From NCBI GenBank assembly GCA_025055765.1, contig JANWWS010000013.1, positions 1 to 64,000 of the forward strand: 64,000 nt of DNA, in the 5' to 3' direction. The notes beneath the pieces were generated by a model. The model searched no databases. It was not told the DNA's origin and saw only the letters and a program-made list of their open reading frames with translations. The DNA is from Leptospiraceae bacterium. Lineage in GTDB: Bacteria > Spirochaetota > Leptospiria > Turneriellales > Turneriellaceae. A program made the translations under genes and the position numbers. Of this stretch, positions 56,317 through 64,000 are shown one piece after another. How positions within the stretch are numbered: the first letter of the stretch is position 1; each line of letters opens with the position of its first letter.

Positions 56317-57443
56317 TTAAGACGTTTCGCAAACTTTCCCTATCACGTAAAAAATCCCCTATAATCTCTGCTGAAGAAGCCATTGAGGAATTCCGCAAGG
56401 GGCATATGCTTATTGTAACGGACTCGCGAGAACGAGAAAACGAAGGGGATCTAGTCCTCCCTGCAGAAGATGTCACCCCCGAGGCCATTAATTTCATGAG
56501 CCTCTACGGCCGGGGGCTTATATGCGTACCGCTCACGAGCGAGCGGGCGAAGGAGTTAAACCTAAGGCCCATGGTAGAGACCAATGAAGATCTACGCCAC
56601 ACTGCTTTTACCGTTTCTGTCGATGCGCGAGAGGGCATCACCACCGGTATCTCCGCCTACGACCGCTATGAAACTATCCGCAAATTAGCTGATCCCCGCT
56701 CAAAGGCCGAAGATTTTGTGAGGCCTGGACATATTTTTCCACTTATTGCTCGAAAAGGGGGTGTACTTGTGCGGGCAGGCCATACCGAAGCAGCTATTGA
56801 CCTCTGCCACCTGGCAGGCAAGCGCCCGGTCGCTGTTATCTGTGAAATCATGAAAGAAGATGGCACTATGGCTCGCCTAAAAGACCTCTTGAAATTTGCC
56901 AAAATACACAAGTTAAAGATCATTACTATCTCAGATCTCATTGAATACCGCCGAAAAAGAGAGAACATCATCCAACTTTGCGCTGATTTTCCGTTAAAAA
57001 CTCCCCATGGCGAATTTCGCCTGCGGGCCTTTTCCTCAAATCTCGACGAGCGAATTCATTTTGCTCTGAGTCTAGGGGATATAGAAAATGAAGAGGTGGT
57101 TCTCGTACGCGTGCAATCAGAAAACACTATTCAAAGCATACTCAACCCAAACCAAAATCATTTTCACATGATTAACCGGGCCCTGGAAGTCATTGCAGAA
57201 AAACAAAGCGGGGTCTTGCTTTTTATCCCAGAGGCTACCAATACCTTACTTGATGAACTGCAGAGGAGAGAAAAAAAAGCAAGTGCCTTAACACAAGAAT
57301 CGGTGTTAAGAGATTACGGCATTGGTGCACAAATTCTTGTCTCACTGGGTGTAAAAAGAATACGTCTTTTAACTAACCACCCACGCCGCGTTGTTGGCCT
57401 TGAGGGATATGGTCTTGAAATTGTGGGTACTCAGAATTTTTAG
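56313..57443 (+). CDS. ribB: 3,4-dihydroxy-2-butanone-4-phosphate synthase with degenerate GTP cyclohydrolase II half
   Basis: A 376-residue RibBA-shaped protein for riboflavin synthesis. The RibB half is intact: [73 protein letters not shown] and the C-terminal ICEIMKEDG. In the second half the GTP cyclohydrolase II zinc-binding cysteines (SECLTGD...CDCG) and catalytic stretch are gone, leaving only the fold and its end ([20 protein letters not shown]). So only the ribulose-5-phosphate reaction is expected, and GTP cyclohydrolase must come from elsewhere. The start is TTG 56313. Confidence 0.9.
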   Translation: MIKTFRKLSLSRKKSPIISAEEAIEEFRKGHMLIVTDSRERENEGDLVLPAEDVTPEAINFMSLYGRGLICVPLTSERAKELNLRPMVETNEDLRHTAFTVSVDAREGITTGISAYDRYETIRKLADPRSKAEDFVRPGHIFPLIARKGGVLVRAGHTEAAIDLCHLAGKRPVAVICEIMKEDGTMARLKDLLKFAKIHKLKIITISDLIEYRRKRENIIQLCADFPLKTPHGEFRLRAFSSNLDERIHFALSLGDIENEEVVLVRVQSENTIQSILNPNQNHFHMINRALEVIAEKQSGVLLFIPEATNTLLDELQRREKKASALTQESVLRDYGIGAQILVSLGVKRIRLLTNHPRRVVGLEGYGLEIVGTQNF

Positions 57444-58162
57444 TCTGTTTCTGGCAAAAAACACGCATAGCCTCGTCTGGGGTAGGTTATAAAAATTTGG
57501 GGATGAGCTGGGTCTTCTTCAAAGAGTTTACGAAATTTCACCACATAATTATCAATGTTCCTTCCCGAGACAAGAGGCGCATCTCCCCACACCTGATCTA
57601 GAATTTCCTGGCGAGTTATGATTCTCCCCTTATTTTTTAAAAAAAACTTTAAGACCCCTGCCTCGCGTGGGGAAAGTAGATAATACTCATCATCCCTCTT
57701 TACCTGCAAAAGGTCCCAAAAGATCAAACCGCGGCCCACCTTTTGAAAGTTCTTTTCCGCACTTTGTTGTGGTTTAAAATGCTCCAACAAGTTACGGATT
57801 TTTAAAAGCAAAATTTCTATCTCCAGTGGCTTAACAATATAGTCGACAGCCCCTAATTTATATGCTTCACTAATTTTGTCACTTTGGCGCAAAGCAGAGA
57901 TAAATAAAATGGGGACTTGTGCGTATTTTTGTAAAATTTCCTGGGCTAAGCTTATGCCATTTTTGCCTGGTAGCATCACATCTAGAATTAAAAGGTCATA
58001 TTTGCCTCTCTCAAAGCTTTTTAATAATTGCTCGGCACTAAAAAAGGCATCTACTTCGTAGTTGGCATTTATTAATTGCAGCTGCAATAGCTCTCGAATA
58101 TCATCATGATCTTCCACTAATGCAATGCGAGCTTTCTTTTTTCTCAACTCATTGCGCTTCAT
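57440..58162 (-). CDS. OmpR-family response regulator
   Basis: A 240-residue two-component regulator. The receiver domain has the acidic pocket in ALVEDHDD, the phosphorylation site Asp61 in LLILDVMLPGKNG, the Thr/Ser at LFISALR and the Lys in VDYIVKPLE. The C-terminal winged helix has LLSPREAGVLKFFLKNKGRI and RNIDNYVVKFRKLFEEDP. It overlaps the histidine kinase gene start by 4 bases and is convergent with ribB. Confidence 0.95.
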   Translation of the reverse strand: MKRNELRKKKARIALVEDHDDIRELLQLQLINANYEVDAFFSAEQLLKSFERGKYDLLILDVMLPGKNGISLAQEILQKYAQVPILFISALRQSDKISEAYKLGAVDYIVKPLEIEILLLKIRNLLEHFKPQQSAEKNFQKVGRGLIFWDLLQVKRDDEYYLLSPREAGVLKFFLKNKGRIITRQEILDQVWGDAPLVSGRNIDNYVVKFRKLFEEDPAHPQIFITYPRRGYACFLPETD

Positions 58163-59232
58163 AAATTTTTAAATCTTAAGAAAAATACACTACCCTGGTT
58201 AGCCCCTCGACTGTGCAAACTAACCTCTATGTTCATTTTTTTCGCTAAATGATACACACTAAATAATCCCAAGCCACTTCCTTTGATATTTTGTATTTCA
58301 TGACGGGGAGAGCGAAAAAAAAGCTTGCCCGCTTCCATTTTTTCTTCGGGGGTAAAACCGAAACCTTTGTCTTGCACATATATTTCAATATATTTTTTAT
58401 CTCTTTTATTTACACCAATATGAACTGCATCTCGAGAATAAAGGAGGGCATTTTCCATTAAATTGCGAAAGATCAGGCGCATGCCCTGTTTATTTTTCCG
58501 ACATGGAATATGAAGCTCCTCACGTAGAACTATCCTCCCCTTAGCGTTGTACTGCTCCTCAAGCTCCTTTTTTAGGGAATTGAGTAGTTCGTATAAGGAA
58601 AAGGGTTCTTTTTCTTTGATTTCGTAATGAGAATTTTGCTGCAAATTTAAAATACTCTCAAGACTCTCACTGAGACCTTTTAGTTCCAAAAGACCTTTTT
58701 CTAAGTACATTTTTTGTTTTTCCCTTGTTAAGACTTTGTTTTTCATGCCTTCCAGTAAAAGTACTAAGCTACTGAGTGGGTGTTTTAGCTCATGGGTGGC
58801 CATAGCTAGAAATTCTGCTTTTTCGTGTAAGCGGCGGCGCTCACTGCGAATTAAAAAGAATAGATAAAGTGCAGAGCTTACAAGGACTAAAATTAAAAAC
58901 AAAGATTCGTAAAAAAAGATTCTCTCTTCAGCATTTCTTTCTGCCTCAAGTTTTTTTAAATATTCTCGCTTAATTTCATAAATTTTGCCGCGATGAGAGA
59001 GACATAGCAAAGCCTGGCATGAGAGAGCTTCCTGAAATATTTCCGCGTCTGGTTTTAAGGTTGGATTTTGAAGTCTTTTTTTTTCTTTTTGTTCTACGAC
59101 AAATAGACGGGCGGGTATGTAATTTTCAATGTTTCTTTGAAACAAAATTTGCCACCATAATGTCATAAAGATAACACTTATTAGCAAGAAAGCTAAGGCC
59201 AGATTAAGCGTTCCTCGCTCTTTCCAACTCAC
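58159..59232 (-). CDS. Membrane sensor histidine kinase
   Basis: A 357-residue kinase, partner of the adjacent response regulator. Two membrane helices (about 8-31 and 110-128) bracket a short periplasmic loop of about 75 residues. The dimerisation box is FLAMATHELKHPLSSLVLLL with His147, followed by the N box NLMENALLY, the G1 box DKGFGFTPEE and the G2 box SGLGLFSVYHLAKKM. The start is a GTG at 59230-59232, four bases after the aminotransferase-like gene. The small input domain suggests sensing at or in the membrane. Confidence 0.94.
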   Translation of the reverse strand: MSWKERGTLNLALAFLLISVIFMTLWWQILFQRNIENYIPARLFVVEQKEKKRLQNPTLKPDAEIFQEALSCQALLCLSHRGKIYEIKREYLKKLEAERNAEERIFFYESLFLILVLVSSALYLFFLIRSERRRLHEKAEFLAMATHELKHPLSSLVLLLEGMKNKVLTREKQKMYLEKGLLELKGLSESLESILNLQQNSHYEIKEKEPFSLYELLNSLKKELEEQYNAKGRIVLREELHIPCRKNKQGMRLIFRNLMENALLYSRDAVHIGVNKRDKKYIEIYVQDKGFGFTPEEKMEAGKLFFRSPRHEIQNIKGSGLGLFSVYHLAKKMNIEVSLHSRGANQGSVFFLRFKNL

Positions 59233-59235
59233 CTT

Positions 59236-60477
59236 TTAAGGAGTTTTTTCTTTAATTCTATCTAAGAATTTTATGCTAACCTTGCGCAAATTTTCAATGA
59301 GAAAAAAAATATCTTTTTCTTGATGAGCAAGCGACAAAAAAGAGGGTTCTCTTGATATGGGTGAGAGATAAACACCTTTTTTTACCATTTGGCGCTGCAT
59401 CCAGGCATACCATAGAAAATGGCTTTTCCAAGTTTGAGATGGACTGCGCACTTCTGATTCCTGGGTCTCCAAACCAAAGCGAAAATAAAACATGCCAGGC
59501 CAAGTCTCCACAGTCAGCTTAAGCCCCCTGTGAGCGAAAATTGGTGCTATTTTTCTTATAAACTGGTCCTCAAGTTCGGCTGTGAGTTTAATAAGTAGAT
59601 TATTTTCCCTTTCTTGGGCCAGTCGTCGTAAACTATAAAGCACTGCCAATAGAGTTACCTGCGATGGGACCTCATCTTCCCAGGAAAAAAAATTCGGCAC
59701 CGTAGGCAAATGTTCCTTTTTGCTCACCAATGCCGCAAAAGGGAAAGCACAGGAGATACTCTCCCCTAATAGCAGGAAATCCCAGTCAAGATAAAGGGAA
59801 GAGGCCAAGCTATTGCTTTCACCACGAAAGGCAGTAAGACTTTCATCAAAAAGTAAGAGAGCTCCTGATTCTAAAGAGAGCTTTCTAATTTTTTGTAAAA
59901 ATTCTGGCCGTTGGCGTAAAATCCCGGCTCCCGTTGGTAGAGGCTCTATAAGAACTAGGGCTGTGTGCTCGCCTTTTTCAAAAAAGTGCTGGGTAAGTGC
60001 CTCTTCATCGTCTAAAGGAAGCTCTACTACTGGTGGTGGTAACGTATTTTTTCGACAGCCACTAAATACCACTACCACCTGGCGAGCCGTCAGCTCTCTG
60101 GCTAGGTATGCCGCAAAATGCAAAGCACTGCTGCGTGATGAAAAGATTAAAAGACGCTCGCCCTGAGGGAAATACCGCAGAATCTCTAGAGCCACATCTC
60201 TTTCTAAACGATTTAAATATGAGCGAAGATTTCCTCTTTTTAGTTCCCTTTTTAAGCATTGATTGAGTTCTTTGTCACCATGACCAAAAAGCTGACGCCC
60301 CCCGCTTAAATAAAAATCCACATAAACTTTTTTCTCTTCATCCCACAGATAGGCACCCTTGCCTTTCTTAACTAGTAGGGGTTGACCATCAAAATGTTTT
60401 TTCCAAGAAAGGGCGGGAACATAGCTGTCTTCTACGAGCCTCAGGAAACTGTTTATGTTCCTTGCGGAATGTGACAT
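59236..60477 (-). CDS. Class-III aminotransferase/GSAM-like protein lacking the PLP lysine
   Basis: A 413-residue protein with the fold of glutamate-1-semialdehyde aminomutase and class III aminotransferases: LVKKGKGAYLWDEEKKVYVD, SGGRQLFGHGDKELNQ, VLIEPLPTGAGILR and the cofactor-aspartate region ALLLFDESLTAFRGESN. The internal-aldimine lysine, normally in TTLGKIIGGG, reads LLLGESISCAF, with Glu239 in its place. The SGTEA serine-glycine loop is SSRSSA. PLP chemistry by the usual route is therefore unlikely. The start is ATG 60477. It shares a transcript with the two-component genes and is divergent from the glycosidase gene, so a regulatory or binding role is possible. Confidence 0.78.
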   Translation of the reverse strand: MSHSARNINSFLRLVEDSYVPALSWKKHFDGQPLLVKKGKGAYLWDEEKKVYVDFYLSGGRQLFGHGDKELNQCLKRELKRGNLRSYLNRLERDVALEILRYFPQGERLLIFSSRSSALHFAAYLARELTARQVVVVFSGCRKNTLPPPVVELPLDDEEALTQHFFEKGEHTALVLIEPLPTGAGILRQRPEFLQKIRKLSLESGALLLFDESLTAFRGESNSLASSLYLDWDFLLLGESISCAFPFAALVSKKEHLPTVPNFFSWEDEVPSQVTLLAVLYSLRRLAQERENNLLIKLTAELEDQFIRKIAPIFAHRGLKLTVETWPGMFYFRFGLETQESEVRSPSQTWKSHFLWYAWMQRQMVKKGVYLSPISREPSFLSLAHQEKDIFFLIENLRKVSIKFLDRIKEKTP

Positions 60478-60501
60478 CTGGTAAAAATCAAGCTTTACGC
60501 T

Positions 60502-62901
60502 GTGTATGTAAAGTTTTTTCCGCAACGCATGCTGTTGCCACCTTCCCAACCAGGAAGGAAATTTCGTGTTTGGGCCCAAAGACATCGCCGCAAACTCCGC
60601 CATTTCCACCAATATCTTATTGGAGGCATACTCAACCTAGTATCTGCCTGGCTAAAGCTTCACCCCAAAACCCTCATGCTCATCCGCCGAGCTTTGGAAC
60701 TAGGAAATCCAACGGCAACCATATGGCCAAGTGAAACCATACCCATGACATCCCGGCTATTAGCGGGAGGATTCTGGAATTACAGCTTTTTTCAGTTTCA
60801 CCGGCAATTCTATTTCCCCTATTGGGCCCATCGCCAGTACAATCCTCGCAGTAAATCCTTTATACCGCGTTCTCACAATATCCTTTCGATAAACCAAACC
60901 CACCGTAACTGGGTCTCGATTTCTTTCCCAGGTAAAACCCATGAAGTAACGGCCGATATGGCCGGTGCCATCATGCCAGAACATGATTCCTACACCATAG
61001 AATTTGCCTTTCTCGATGATAGCGGCAAATTAATTCGACCCCATGATGATGCAGATCAGCTTAAAATCCGCCTTCTAGGTCCCGACGAACTTGTATTATC
61101 TTGGGAAAACCGCAGCGTGAGAGTTCAGGCCCTTCAAGAGGGCTGCCGACTTCGCGGGGAGGGGGAAGAAAATCTCGTCATTAGTATCCGTCCCTTCAAT
61201 ATGGAAGGACCTGCTCTCCTATACAAACTACAATACTTAGAAGAGAAAAACCAACTGCGTGGGGATGTCACCATTGATATGGCGAAATCTCCAGAAGTAT
61301 ATCAGCTCTCCACATTAGAATATGGAGATGCCCTTCAGCAAATAGAGAAGCTGGTAAAGAAAAAGGCTCATAAAAAAAACAGCACACACTATCGCTTGCG
61401 TAAAAAAAAAGAGTCAGAGATACGCCGCTCTGTAAAAGATCCTTTGGGGCTTGCCACAGCTGCTTTCCTGTACAATAAGGCAAGCGACCTCCAATGGGTT
61501 GTGCACGACCGCAAAAAGTCGACCTTACCGATTCAAATATTTAAGCAATGGGCCTTCAAGAAAAAATCCCAACAAGCTGCTCAAATTTGGCAAGAGTGGT
61601 TTGGAGATGGCGCAGAACTTCGTCTCCCAGAGCCCTACCACAGCTGGTACCAACACTCCCGTTGGTACCTCATGGTTCTTTGGGATTTCGATAGCATTAC
61701 CCCAGGTAGTTTTACCTATCATCATTTTTGGGTTCGAGATGCCGTGTTTATGTTAAACGCCTTTTTACTTATGGGGACCTTTCGTCCTGTTCGCCAAGTC
61801 ATAGAAAAATTTCCAGACCACGTACGCTCTAGTGGCCTTTTTCATTCGCAAGCAGGAGAATGGGACGCCAATGGGCAGGCTTTGTGGATCATTGCCCGCT
61901 ACAGCAAGGTTACGCAAGACCAAAAAATTCTCCAGGAACAAAGTAGAGAAATTGCAAGAATGGTCAGTTGGATTGGCAAAATGTGTGAAAAATACGGAGG
62001 CGTTCTACCCCCCGGATTTTCAGCGGAACACCTAGGTGTGGCCGATTGGTATCTTTGGGATAACTTTTGGGCCCTGGGCGGTCTAAAAGAAATAGCAGAT
62101 CTACCTCTAAAGAAAAAGACTTCCATCCACGAAATATACGCAAAACTCAGCTCTCAACTAAAATTATACTTGCAGGATTACGATTACTACCCCGCTGCGT
62201 TGGGCCGAGGTAAGGACCCGGGAATGATCGGTTCCTTAAGCGCCCTATACCCCCTTATGTTGACAGAATTTATGGATTTGCGCATGGCCCATACCCTTGA
62301 TATTATTCGCCAAAATTACTTTTTTCGAGGTGGCTTTTTTCAAGAAAATATCCATTCAGGTATCAATCCTTATTTAACCTTTCAAGTTGCCGAAAGCTAT
62401 CTTTACCTTGGCCAGGCCGAGGAGGCATGGAGTATCGTTAAAAAAATTCTACCTTGGGCACAAAAAGCCTACACCTTCCCAGAAGCCGTCCACCCAAAAA
62501 CGAAAGGGGGTTGTATGGGCGATGGATTTCACGGCTGGGCTTATGCTGAAGTAGTTAGCTATTTTCACAACATATTGTACCGAGAAACCCACCTTGGTCC
62601 CCTCTTTTTAGGAGGACTGCCGACCTCATGGCTAAAAAAGGGATTCGAGGCAAGAAATCTTCCCACCTCAAAAGGTAGGATTTCGCTTTCTTGCCGAGAG
62701 CAAGAAATCACGATTACAGGATTAAGGGAAGAACCAATTTTTTTACGCATTCCAAGAGGCTGTCGATTTATGCCAATAGACGGCATCCCCAAAAAATGGC
62801 AAGCAGTACCATTCCAATCCTTTAATTGGCCTAAGCCAATAGATGGACTTATCATAAAAGTCACCCCAGTAAAAGATACGGTACGCTTTAAGGTCATCTA
62901 G
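60502..62901 (+). CDS. Six-hairpin glycosidase-fold protein
   Basis: Up to 799 residues (GTG start; ATG 60529 is also possible). After a basic N-terminus and a beta-rich domain (about 130-290) comes an alpha/alpha-barrel typical of glucoamylase and amylo-1,6-glucosidase-like enzymes. Key stretches are TYHHFWVRDAVFMLNAFLLM (near 408-428), SGLFHSQAGEWDANGQALWI, GVADWYLWDNFWALGGLKEI and CMGDGFHGWAYAEVVSYF. Acidic residues in RDA, GEWD and GDG are in positions where such enzymes bind and cut sugars. No signal peptide is evident, so a cytoplasmic role is likely. Substrate unknown. Confidence 0.78.
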   Translation: MYVKFFPQRMLLPPSQPGRKFRVWAQRHRRKLRHFHQYLIGGILNLVSAWLKLHPKTLMLIRRALELGNPTATIWPSETIPMTSRLLAGGFWNYSFFQFHRQFYFPYWAHRQYNPRSKSFIPRSHNILSINQTHRNWVSISFPGKTHEVTADMAGAIMPEHDSYTIEFAFLDDSGKLIRPHDDADQLKIRLLGPDELVLSWENRSVRVQALQEGCRLRGEGEENLVISIRPFNMEGPALLYKLQYLEEKNQLRGDVTIDMAKSPEVYQLSTLEYGDALQQIEKLVKKKAHKKNSTHYRLRKKKESEIRRSVKDPLGLATAAFLYNKASDLQWVVHDRKKSTLPIQIFKQWAFKKKSQQAAQIWQEWFGDGAELRLPEPYHSWYQHSRWYLMVLWDFDSITPGSFTYHHFWVRDAVFMLNAFLLMGTFRPVRQVIEKFPDHVRSSGLFHSQAGEWDANGQALWIIARYSKVTQDQKILQEQSREIARMVSWIGKMCEKYGGVLPPGFSAEHLGVADWYLWDNFWALGGLKEIADLPLKKKTSIHEIYAKLSSQLKLYLQDYDYYPAALGRGKDPGMIGSLSALYPLMLTEFMDLRMAHTLDIIRQNYFFRGGFFQENIHSGINPYLTFQVAESYLYLGQAEEAWSIVKKILPWAQKAYTFPEAVHPKTKGGCMGDGFHGWAYAEVVSYFHNILYRETHLGPLFLGGLPTSWLKKGFEARNLPTSKGRISLSCREQEITITGLREEPIFLRIPRGCRFMPIDGIPKKWQAVPFQSFNWPKPIDGLIIKVTPVKDTVRFKVI

Positions 62902-63184
62902 TTACTTTTTCAAAAAGAGAACTGTAGAGTTCTGGATAAATTTTTCTTAAACTAAATAGAGCATCCTCTGGCTCAAAAGAAAATTCGCGCACCACCATAA
63001 TAAAAATTTCTTTATTCGAGGGGACACTCTTTGCATAAAGATGATAGTCGAGTCGTCTCTCACTAAAGAGCTGTAAGATGTCATCGACCTGCTTCTTTGT
63101 GAGCAGCTGGCCTGGCCTTTGGGGAGAACAAGCATACCATACTAATAGGGTAACCATAATCCCCCAAAAAATTTTAGTGCGCAT
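62894..63184 (-). CDS. Small lipoprotein
   Basis: A 96-residue protein with a lipoprotein-like signal (KIFWGIMVTLLVWYACSPQ); the candidate lipidated cysteine is Cys19, though tyrosine-alanine before it is a loose lipobox of the kind accepted in spirochaetes. The mature part is helical with KKQVDDILQLFSERRLDYHL. It overlaps the upstream CHAT-like gene by 11 bases and is probably coupled to it. No family known. Confidence 0.65.
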   Translation of the reverse strand: MRTKIFWGIMVTLLVWYACSPQRPGQLLTKKQVDDILQLFSERRLDYHLYAKSVPSNKEIFIMVVREFSFEPEDALFSLRKIYPELYSSLFEKVTR

Positions 63185-64000
63185 AAATCACAAAGGCAGG
63201 AAAGGCATCCGATGTGGCAACTGTTTTGCGCCAGCGCTCTCGGCTTTCTTTAAATGCCGACACAAAGGGAATTTTCTTTCTCGACATGCGAAAAAAAAGA
63301 TCATAAAAAAAGGAGACATAAAACTGCTCAGGATAAGCTGCCTCAGGCAAAATCAAAAATTTCATTCCAGTGCTCTCAGCTAAACGAAAAAGAGGTTCGT
63401 AGAGAAATGGCGCTTGTTCTTCATCAAAGACCATTCCCTCAATGTTGGGGGCTAGGCGTATCTCCTGGGCCCTAAACACTTCTTGCCCAGAAACTTTTAA
63501 TATTAAGTCTTTTTCATCATTCACCCAGCTTCCCTGCAGAAAAAACATAAGCATTTGTTGCTTACCTTTAGCCATAATTTCTTCCATAATATCGGGATGG
63601 GAGGGCGAAAGCAAAGTGTGGGCAGGAAAAGCAGAAAAAATATCTTCTAATTTTTCTTCTTGCTTTTTGAGAAAGCCTCTTGAGGCAGAAATGCCTATTC
63701 CATGATAACTTTGTGTATTACACAGGGCACACGACCTGACACGGCGTATTTGCCGCATCATTACAAGAGAGCTTTCTGGCAAATATTTTTCCCAATTTCT
63801 TTGATGAGCCTCTCCAAAAAGGTTTAATCTTAAGGTATCCATACCAACGAAAAGCCGTTTCCATTTATCAAAAATGAGCTTATTTTCAAGTACACCAGGT
63901 CTTTTCTCAAAAAGTTGCTCTTCTTCTAAGAATTGCATATAAACGTAAAAAGGACTTTCATAGACAGAAAGACAAGGCTCTCGGCATTCGTAAGATGTAA
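63174..64000 (-). CDS. CHAT-like protein, C-terminal part (runs off window)
   Basis: The frame is open to the right edge, so the N-terminus is missing; a later ATG at 63938 is internal (residues before it read YECREPCLSVYESPFYVYMQ). The visible 250 or so residues have the order of secondary structure and hydrophobic blocks seen in CHAT (caspase-like) domains: QQMLMFFLQGSWVNDEKDLI, EVFRAQEIRLAPNIEGMVFD, LFRLAESTGMKFLILPEAAY and FYDLFFRMSRKKIP. The catalytic His (HLATHG position: FFLQG) and Cys (LSACE position: GMVFDEE) are not there, so it would be inactive. The assignment is by pattern only. It precedes the small lipoprotein gene. Confidence 0.45.
   Translation of the reverse strand, partial: TSYECREPCLSVYESPFYVYMQFLEEEQLFEKRPGVLENKLIFDKWKRLFVGMDTLRLNLFGEAHQRNWEKYLPESSLVMMRQIRRVRSCALCNTQSYHGIGISASRGFLKKQEEKLEDIFSAFPAHTLLSPSHPDIMEEIMAKGKQQMLMFFLQGSWVNDEKDLILKVSGQEVFRAQEIRLAPNIEGMVFDEEQAPFLYEPLFRLAESTGMKFLILPEAAYPEQFYVSFFYDLFFRMSRKKIPFVSAFKESRERWRKTVATSDAFPAFVIYAH

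Overview
This 64 kb window reads as the chromosome of a Gram-negative bacterium. Coding density is very high: most neighbouring genes are a few bases apart or overlap by ATGA, GTGA or TAATG junctions. Gram-negative traits are a LolA-like carrier, an AsmA/TamB-like protein and exported TPR proteins. Several features fit a spirochaete of the Leptospira type: hrcA-grpE-dnaK-dnaJ followed by an oxidoreductase, a SpoIIE/HAMP phosphatase, many TPR proteins, a single-anchor b-type succinate dehydrogenase, and a secreted helical protein resembling the flagellar coiling protein FcpA. No rRNA is present, so this assignment is tentative.

Left edge (1-1471): the 5' part of a chemoreceptor-like sensor runs off the window. 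Behind it lie a broken N-terminal remnant of glycogen phosphorylase and about 0.6 kb of eroded non-coding DNA. From 1472 to 6592: copper export (copA plus a CopZ-like chaperone), a gamma-carbonic-anhydrase-like protein, and an asd-ornithine/lysine decarboxylase pair. From 6593 to 12676: the CIRCE-controlled heat-shock operon hrcA-grpE-dnaK-dnaJ, continuing into an oxidoreductase and a free lipoyl domain. From 12862 to 16072: an aldehyde dehydrogenase pair that looks like a split ALDH16, plus a coiled-coil protein.

From 16142 to 24324: an altered signal peptidase I, a lysine-2,3-aminomutase-family radical SAM enzyme, a TPR protein, a binding-protein/SpoIIE-phosphatase pair, LolA and SmpB. From 24368 to 34421: sdhCAB, an enoyl-CoA hydratase, a free FAS-I-type acyltransferase, an atypical receiver protein, phosphohexomutase, dUTPase and RNase J. 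From 34416 to 41717: an AsmA-like protein, DUF971, a split transketolase C-subunit, a TetR regulator, and a three-gene unknown cassette. From 41706 to 48570: the complete F1Fo ATP synthase operon, in which subunit a carries an AtpI-like N-terminal extension. From 48672 to 64000: a ROK sugar kinase, TPR and FGE-fold exported proteins, a BtuF-like protein, tRNA-Cys and tRNA-Leu running directly into tatD, the FcpA-like protein, a RibB with a degenerate RibA half, a two-component system, a PLP-lysine-less aminotransferase homologue, a six-hairpin glycosidase, a small lipoprotein and a CHAT-like protein that leaves the window.

The most notable pattern is the number of proteins that keep an enzyme fold but lack a key residue by reading: signal peptidase Lys to Cys, GSAM-like Lys to Glu, a half-length ALDH, a zinc-less GTP cyclohydrolase II half, a receiver with Glu in place of Asp, and a CHAT-like domain without His/Cys. 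All identifications come from reading motifs; no database search was run.
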